Shown here in pieces: positions 59,666-64,000 of a DNA stretch of 64,000 nt (position 1 is its first letter; every line of letters starts with the position of its first letter). The notes below the pieces were generated by a model. That model worked only from the letters and a program-made list of their open reading frames with translations, had not been told where the DNA came from and did not search any database. Origin of the DNA: Chromatiaceae bacterium (GTDB taxonomy: Bacteria > Pseudomonadota > Gammaproteobacteria > Chromatiales > Chromatiaceae); assembly GCA_016714645.1 (NCBI GenBank), contig JADKCI010000001.1, positions 1,054,001-1,118,000 of the forward strand. Reading direction: 5' to 3'. Made by a program: the position numbers and the translations under genes.

Positions 59666-60392
59666 TGCCGTCGCGCACCAATACCGTGCCCTCAACTGCG
59701 GCCATCTGGCCCATGGCCTGGCCGCACTGCTCGGCGCCGCCGAGGCCAACGCCCTGTCCTATCTGGATCTGGTCGAGCAACTCGTCGACCTGGAGCTGCA
59801 GGGCCGCGAGACCAATCGCTTGGCCGCGAATCTGCGCAAGGCTGGCTTCCCTGTGATCAAGCGCCTGGAGGAGTTCGACTACCGCCACCAGACCACCATC
59901 ACCAAACGCCAGGTCAGCCAATTGCTGGACTTCCGCTTCCTCGAGGAGCGCGCCAATCTGGTCTTCATCGGACCGCCCGGCGTAGGCAAGACCCATCTGG
60001 CCGTCGCCATCGGCCTGAAGGCCCTCGAGGCCGGCTACCAGGTGCTCTTCACCACGGCACTGGCGCTGGTGGAAACCCTCGAACTGGCCGAACTGCGCGG
60101 AGAGCTGAAGAAGAAGATCGCCAGCCTGCTCAAGTTCGATCTGCTGATCATCGACGAGCTGGGCTACCTGCCGATGAACCGCCAGGGCCTCTACAACCTC
60201 TTCCAGCTCATCAACGGTCTCTACGAGTACCGCTCGGTGATCCTCACCACCAACAAGGACTTCACCAACTGGGGCGAGTTCTTCCGCGACGAGAACGTCG
60301 CGGTGCCCATCGTCGACCGCCTCATCCATCACTCGCAGGTCTTCATGCTCGGAGGAGAAAGCTATCGACTGAAGCAGAAAATCGGAAACTGA
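59652..60392 (+). CDS. istB: IstB, IS21 helper ATPase
   Basis: A 246-residue AAA+ protein. Walker A is FIGPPGVGKTHLAVAIG, Walker B is LLIIDELGYLP, and sensor I is VILTTNKDF; the C-terminal RLIHHSQVFMLGGESYRLK is typical. IstB selects targets for IstA. It overlaps istA by 14 bases and looks intact. Confidence 0.93.
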   Translation: MTSIDAVAHQYRALNCGHLAHGLAALLGAAEANALSYLDLVEQLVDLELQGRETNRLAANLRKAGFPVIKRLEEFDYRHQTTITKRQVSQLLDFRFLEERANLVFIGPPGVGKTHLAVAIGLKALEAGYQVLFTTALALVETLELAELRGELKKKIASLLKFDLLIIDELGYLPMNRQGLYNLFQLINGLYEYRSVILTTNKDFTNWGEFFRDENVAVPIVDRLIHHSQVFMLGGESYRLKQKIGN

Positions 60393-60454
60393 TGCTGAAC
60401 CGGATCTCCAGAGGGGTCAATTTTCGTGGCCGAATGTGGATCAGTTCTGGTGGC

Positions 60455-61075
60455 CATTGACAGCGCGGCAAGCCGGCCTATCAGCCCTTCAAAGGCTATG
60501 CCCCCGGCTTTGTGCATGTCGACGTCAAGTACCTGCCGCAGATGCCCGACGAGGACCCGCGTCGCTACCTGTTCGCCGCCATCGACCGCGCCACGCGCTG
60601 GGTTTATGTCGAGATCCTGCCCGAAAAGTCCGCCGCCTGCGCCCAGGGCTTCCTGACCCATCTCCTCCAAGCCGCCGCCTTTAAGATCACCAACATCTTG
60701 ACCGATAACGGCAAGGAATTCACCGACCGGTTCTGCGCGACCGGTGAGCGGGAACCGACGGGTAAACATGGCTTCGATCGGATCTGTCACGCACAGCACA
60801 TCGAGCACCGCCTCATCCCGCCGCGCCATCCCCAGACCAACGGGATGATCGAGCGCTTTAACGGCCGCATCAGCGAGGTCCTGGCGACCAACCGCTTTCG
60901 CTCCGGGGAGCACTTGGCGGAGACCCTACAGCGCTATGTCAACGTCTATAATTACCACATTCCACAGCGGGCACTGGGTCATGTGTGCCCGGTGGAAGCC
61001 CTGGAACAGTGGCGGGCAAAACAACCTGAGCTATTCGTTTCGGAGATTAATAATCTCCCGGGGCTTGACAGTTAG
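60455..61075 (+). pseudogene. IS481 transposase, C-terminal part
   Basis: The frame resumes at RGKPAYQPFKGYAPGFVHVDVKYLP (first catalytic Asp), continues with ILTDNGKEF (second Asp) and HPQTNGMIERFNGRISEVL (Glu), and ends at TAG 61073-61075 within the right inverted repeat. It is the continuation of 57642-58010 and has no start of its own at the proper site. Confidence 0.88.
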
Positions 61076-61209
61076 GCGTGCGTTGCTGCAGGGAATGGAG
61101 TTCTGGCTATGACCTGTCAGGTGTTTGCCTGACCGAGATGCCTGCCATCCAAGGGACATTTGAGCCTGGCCCCTTTCGCTTGTGGCACAAGTCAAGACCC
61201 GTATCTCGG

Positions 61210-62964
61210 TCAGCTTCTGTACTCCGAACTGAGCAACGACAACGCATCAAGGATCGTCCCTTCACTTAGGGCATATCGCGTTCGCGCAAGCGTCGATATC
61301 GCTTCGTGCGACACACCCAGACTCAAGGACTCGAACTCGTCTTCGTATGAAAGGTCTGGATTGGAGCGAACTAGTCTCTCGCGGCTCTTGACGACGTGAA
61401 GAAGTCGCACACTGTCTCCTTGCCCTGCGACCGGAACTGCCTCGGGAAAGATCGTTCCAGTGAGACTCAGCGTCACAAGTGAATCGGTCGCCGCAGCTGT
61501 CGTCAGACAAGTGGCTACGTCGATTGCGGCTGGTCCCTTGCCGTGCTCTGACCAAAGTTCAGCGAACGCAGCCGGGCCTCGGGGAAAGAACGGAAGTACC
61601 GGATTCACGGTGCCCGACGCCAGCGCGATCGCCAATGAGCGCTGCTCAACCAACTCGGGAACTGAATCAAAGATACCCAGGTTCGACTTCCATTCGGAGA
61701 GTCGCCGAAGGTAGAAGAGCGTGTTGACGACGCGACGGATTCGTTGCACATGCCAGCGGCGCAATTCGGGGCCCTTTGCTGAGCGATCTTGCACGAGGCC
61801 ATCAAGAGATTGCTCGTAGTCCTGCTTCAACCACACAGCTCGTTCTACGAAGTCGGCATTTCGCGCGAAGACCATGCCTAAGGCATGCGGCAGGCCGCCA
61901 GGCGCTTTGCGCCGACCTAGGAAGTATCGAAACCGAGAATATGACGAGAGAGCCTGAAGCCGCTGGATCGGGATCGACAGCCCAGCCTCGGACAACAACC
62001 TACCCAACTCACTTCCCCGATCTGGGTGCAGAACCAAGTAGGCCGCCAAGTCTTGCGTGTAGCGGCGGAAATCATCGCTGCCCGCGACATCCAGTCGAAG
62101 GACGCTTGAGTTCCACTCTTCCGCCGACATGACCACAGACTTGTCTGCATTCAGGAGGTAGCCCTGGGAATCGACGCAATCCGCAATCCGCTTCTTCGTT
62201 GCCGCAGCGTCGGCCGTATCACAGACGACGATGATATCGTCAACATAGCGAAAGTAGCCGGCCCCGTAGGCGGCGGACAGCTCACGATCAACATCTACAA
62301 GGGCGAGATGCCCGAGAACATGGGCGGAAGCGGGGCCAATAGGCAGCCCGCCACCACCGGCCGCGAATAGTTGGTTGTAGAAATTCTCGACTGCATCGAT
62401 AGGAAGACCTTCACGCTGACCCGGGGACTTGAGGCGTGCCTTCAGCTCGAACATGACGCGGTCATGCTGGATCGACGGATAGAACCCCTTCAGGTCAGTG
62501 ACGACAGCGACGGACCCTGGCCGCCGAAGCGCCTCGGCGATGTCCATATTCCGGCGCTTGTAACCATCCGCGAAGAATTCGTAGCTGGACCCGGACCACT
62601 CCGATTTTGGCCACAGGTAGCTGTATACCCGCGCAGGTGCCGCGAAACTAGGCATTGAAGCCAGCTGGGCCAAGACTAGCGCCTCCGCGAAAGCAGTGAA
62701 CGGGCTCGGGGCTAGGCAGCTCCTGTACTCGGGCACGTCCTGCCCGGCGGCCTGACCGATCGCCTTGAAGTAGTCAAAGTGCCTGAAGCGCCAGCGGTCG
62801 CCAGCCGACAAGCGCCGCTCGACTGCGCGCCTCAGGTATGAGTTCTCTACGGAGGGTAATTGCTTCGCGATGAGTCGCAGCCCCACGTAAGTTGGGAAGT
62901 AACTTTGCCTGGTGGCGTTCAACGCCCGAATCAGAAGCGTCTGGTCCGTTCCAAACATGGTCAT
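61210..62964 (-). CDS. Reverse transcriptase, candidate defence-associated RT
   Basis: A 584-residue protein starting MTMFGTDQTLLIRALNATRQ. Motif A is VAVVTDLKGFYPSIQHD, motif B GGGGLPIGPASAHVLGHL, motif C YFRYVDDIIVV (YVDD at 240-243), motif D GYLLNADKSVVMS. About 280 residues follow with no maturase, endonuclease or other domain I recognise, so it is not a group II intron protein. Its start overlaps the upstream methyltransferase-like gene by ATGA, arguing against a mobile intron or a classical retron. GC is lower than in the rest of the window. The class among defence RTs cannot be assigned by eye. Confidence 0.85.
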   Translation of the reverse strand: MTMFGTDQTLLIRALNATRQSYFPTYVGLRLIAKQLPSVENSYLRRAVERRLSAGDRWRFRHFDYFKAIGQAAGQDVPEYRSCLAPSPFTAFAEALVLAQLASMPSFAAPARVYSYLWPKSEWSGSSYEFFADGYKRRNMDIAEALRRPGSVAVVTDLKGFYPSIQHDRVMFELKARLKSPGQREGLPIDAVENFYNQLFAAGGGGLPIGPASAHVLGHLALVDVDRELSAAYGAGYFRYVDDIIVVCDTADAAATKKRIADCVDSQGYLLNADKSVVMSAEEWNSSVLRLDVAGSDDFRRYTQDLAAYLVLHPDRGSELGRLLSEAGLSIPIQRLQALSSYSRFRYFLGRRKAPGGLPHALGMVFARNADFVERAVWLKQDYEQSLDGLVQDRSAKGPELRRWHVQRIRRVVNTLFYLRRLSEWKSNLGIFDSVPELVEQRSLAIALASGTVNPVLPFFPRGPAAFAELWSEHGKGPAAIDVATCLTTAAATDSLVTLSLTGTIFPEAVPVAGQGDSVRLLHVVKSRERLVRSNPDLSYEDEFESLSLGVSHEAISTLARTRYALSEGTILDALSLLSSEYRS

Positions 62965-63932
62965 CGATTCCGGAACGCGAGGACGATGACCCGACTGAGC
63001 GGAGCCTTTCCGTTGTGTGGGTCCTTCCAATTGAAGGAACGGGTAGCTGGATCCTCCAGCATCGGCACATCCACAGTGAGCGAAAACGACTCGCCCTTGG
63101 ACAAAAACTTGTGCTGAATCTTTGTAAGGGTCAAGCGAATCACATCGGCAAGCGTCGTGAACCATGACTTCCCAATGTATGGCTCAACCCACAGCCACGA
63201 ACTGCTTCTCCTGCTGTGACTTAGCATGGCGGCGGCGTGTTTGAGCGAGTCGATGATTGGCTCTACGCCTTCTTTCTTGGCGCCCGAGATGGCAGAGATG
63301 ACACACAGGAACCGGCTCACGCTTCGCGCCCGCGCGTCCGTGAAGAAGCCGTCAAGAGTCTCGCTGAAGTCACCCAGAACAGTCAGATCGCAATGGCACA
63401 AGTTGAGCTCAACATTGATCCCGGCGCTAGCCAGCCAAGGAGATAACTTGTCCAGTAGGGCGATAAAGTGATTCAGCGCTGCTGGCGAAAAGTCGACTGC
63501 CGAGACGCTGACGTTCAGTGGAAGCTGCGGGATCAAACCCTTGCAGCGCAATTCGCAGATAAGCGACAGCATGCTCATGGTGCCAGCGCCGTTCCCGGCG
63601 GCAAGGTCAATGACGTGGATGCGCCCCTCAGCAAGCTGGTCGAGTACCGCATCGCGAACGTCAGCCTGTTCGTCCTTGGGGTCCGAGCAGGCGTATTGCA
63701 TGCGGGCAGCCGAGTTCAGGAACCGGTTCACCACGTGATCGCACGCTTCCTCGTCGGAAGCACCGCCGATCACGCCGCCGGAACCGGCAGGGTCGTATTG
63801 GCCCCACCAGCCGTTGTCGATCAAGTATTCGCGGTGCGCGTCGGCAAGGGGCTTGGGCAGATGCAAGACTCCGTCTTTCCAAAGGGAAGGCGAGAGGAGC
63901 TTTCCGGAGAATGCGTGCAGCAGCGGAGACAT
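62961..63932 (-). CDS. SAM-dependent methyltransferase-like protein, partner of the reverse transcriptase
   Basis: A 323-residue protein. IHVIDLAAGNGAGTMSML (107-122) is a class I methyltransferase motif I, VSVSAVDFSPAAL the motif II Asp region, and a post-core helix follows; the rest (FLNSAARMQYACSDP, SSWLWVEPYIGKSW) is unfamiliar. The substrate is unknown; it could act on RNA, DNA, a protein or a small molecule, or only bind SAM. It starts directly after the stop of another gene and overlaps the RT, so three genes are coupled. Confidence 0.65.
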   Translation of the reverse strand: MSPLLHAFSGKLLSPSLWKDGVLHLPKPLADAHREYLIDNGWWGQYDPAGSGGVIGGASDEEACDHVVNRFLNSAARMQYACSDPKDEQADVRDAVLDQLAEGRIHVIDLAAGNGAGTMSMLSLICELRCKGLIPQLPLNVSVSAVDFSPAALNHFIALLDKLSPWLASAGINVELNLCHCDLTVLGDFSETLDGFFTDARARSVSRFLCVISAISGAKKEGVEPIIDSLKHAAAMLSHSRRSSSWLWVEPYIGKSWFTTLADVIRLTLTKIQHKFLSKGESFSLTVDVPMLEDPATRSFNWKDPHNGKAPLSRVIVLAFRNR

Positions 63933-64000
63933 CTACGCAGCAGTGAGTCTTGTGACTTCAGCGCCTGCACCACGCCCCTCGTAGGCCATCAGGATCATCG
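63933..64000 (-). CDS. C-terminus of an unknown gene upstream of the RT operon (partial)
   Basis: Reading in from the right edge on minus, the last 22 codons are MILMAYEGRGAGAEVTRLTAA and TAG at 63933-63935, immediately before the methyltransferase-like ATG. Zero spacing suggests coupled translation, hence a third member of the operon. Too little is visible to name it. Confidence 0.6.
   Translation of the reverse strand, partial: MILMAYEGRGAGAEVTRLTAA

Larger units (their letters stand above)
58023..60455 (+). mobile_element. IS21-family element nested in IS481
   Basis: It contains istA (with an amber codon) and istB. Both ends carry related GGCCAC ... TGATCC motifs in inverted orientation (58038-58056 and about 60420-60455), which fits the multiple terminal repeats of IS21. 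Boundaries are good to about 20 bases. Confidence 0.8.
57546..61071 (+). mobile_element. IS481-family element split by an IS21-family insertion
   Basis: The left end TGTTCCGTGCCCGGGAGG and the right end CTCCCGGGGCTTGACA (61055-61070) form imperfect inverted repeats with TGT...ACA tips. The transposase is in two pieces, 57642-58010 and about 60455-61075, separated by IstA/IstB. I see no clear target duplication. Confidence 0.75.

Noticed and set aside
61210..62964. Group II intron-encoded protein
   Set aside because: No maturase X domain or HNH endonuclease is seen, and the overlap with an upstream coding gene leaves no room for an intron 5' structure.

Overview
The window is high-GC DNA from a diazotrophic gammaproteobacterium, most likely a purple sulfur bacterium (Chromatiaceae) or close relative. 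The reasons are a nif-type rnf operon divergent from nifLA, a fused nifE-nifN gene, sigma-54/NifA promoters, abundant REP-like palindromes and decayed toxin-antitoxin modules. The family assignment is inference; no rRNA or tRNA is visible.

Layout. (1) 1-9769: tail of a parvulin-like (possibly NifM) gene, rnfABCDGEH on the minus strand, and divergent nifL-nifA. The shared intergenic region holds two NifA sites (TGT-N10-ACA) and a sigma-54 promoter facing each way. (2) 9867-23881: a defence island. A helicase with a DUF3883 nuclease-like tail, a DUF1156 adenine methylase and a DUF499 ATPase with a Swt1-type HEPN domain form a DISARM-like core. Between them lie a MazEF pair, an ATPase/TOPRIM-like (DUF3226) pair, a decayed MNT/HEPN pair, a beheaded zeta-like toxin and a REP-associated transposase. 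(3) 23902-36726: the main nif accessory block: nifB, fdxN, flavodiiron protein, two 2Fe-2S ferredoxins (one Shethna II-like), nifQ and draG on plus; nifEN, nifX, rseC-like, DUF269, fdxB and a SIR2-like gene on minus. A RES/Xre module sits between the two operons. (4) 37037-49634: secreted proteins, a CPBP protease, two TAP-like hydrolases (one decaying) around an S10 peptidase, and an RND pump. (5) 49701-57429: a gene graveyard: GGDEF, ArsS, DUF3368 and sugar-dehydrogenase remnants beside an arsenosugar-type glycosyltransferase, a TVP38/oxidoreductase fusion, an ECF sigma/anti-sigma pair, UmuD and a DUF433/DUF5615 pair. (6) 57546-61071: an IS481 element split by an IS21 element. (7) 61210-64000: a lower-GC operon of a cut gene, a methyltransferase-like protein and a reverse transcriptase, a candidate defence system.

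How it works together. NifA (antagonised by NifL) with RpoN would drive rnf (electron supply), nifLA itself, nifB and nifEN (cofactor assembly). FprA and the Shethna II-like ferredoxin would protect nitrogenase from oxygen, and DraG would reverse its ADP-ribosylation. nifHDK and draT are not in the window.

Two themes deserve attention. Palindromic repeats of three unrelated families lie inside coding sequences, three of them in frame in the methylase, one inside the REP transposase itself and one in nifEN. At least four genes (nifEN, fdxN, a secreted paralogue, a hydrolase copy) carry single-base shifts in G/C homopolymers, so sequencing error must be excluded before they are called pseudogenes.
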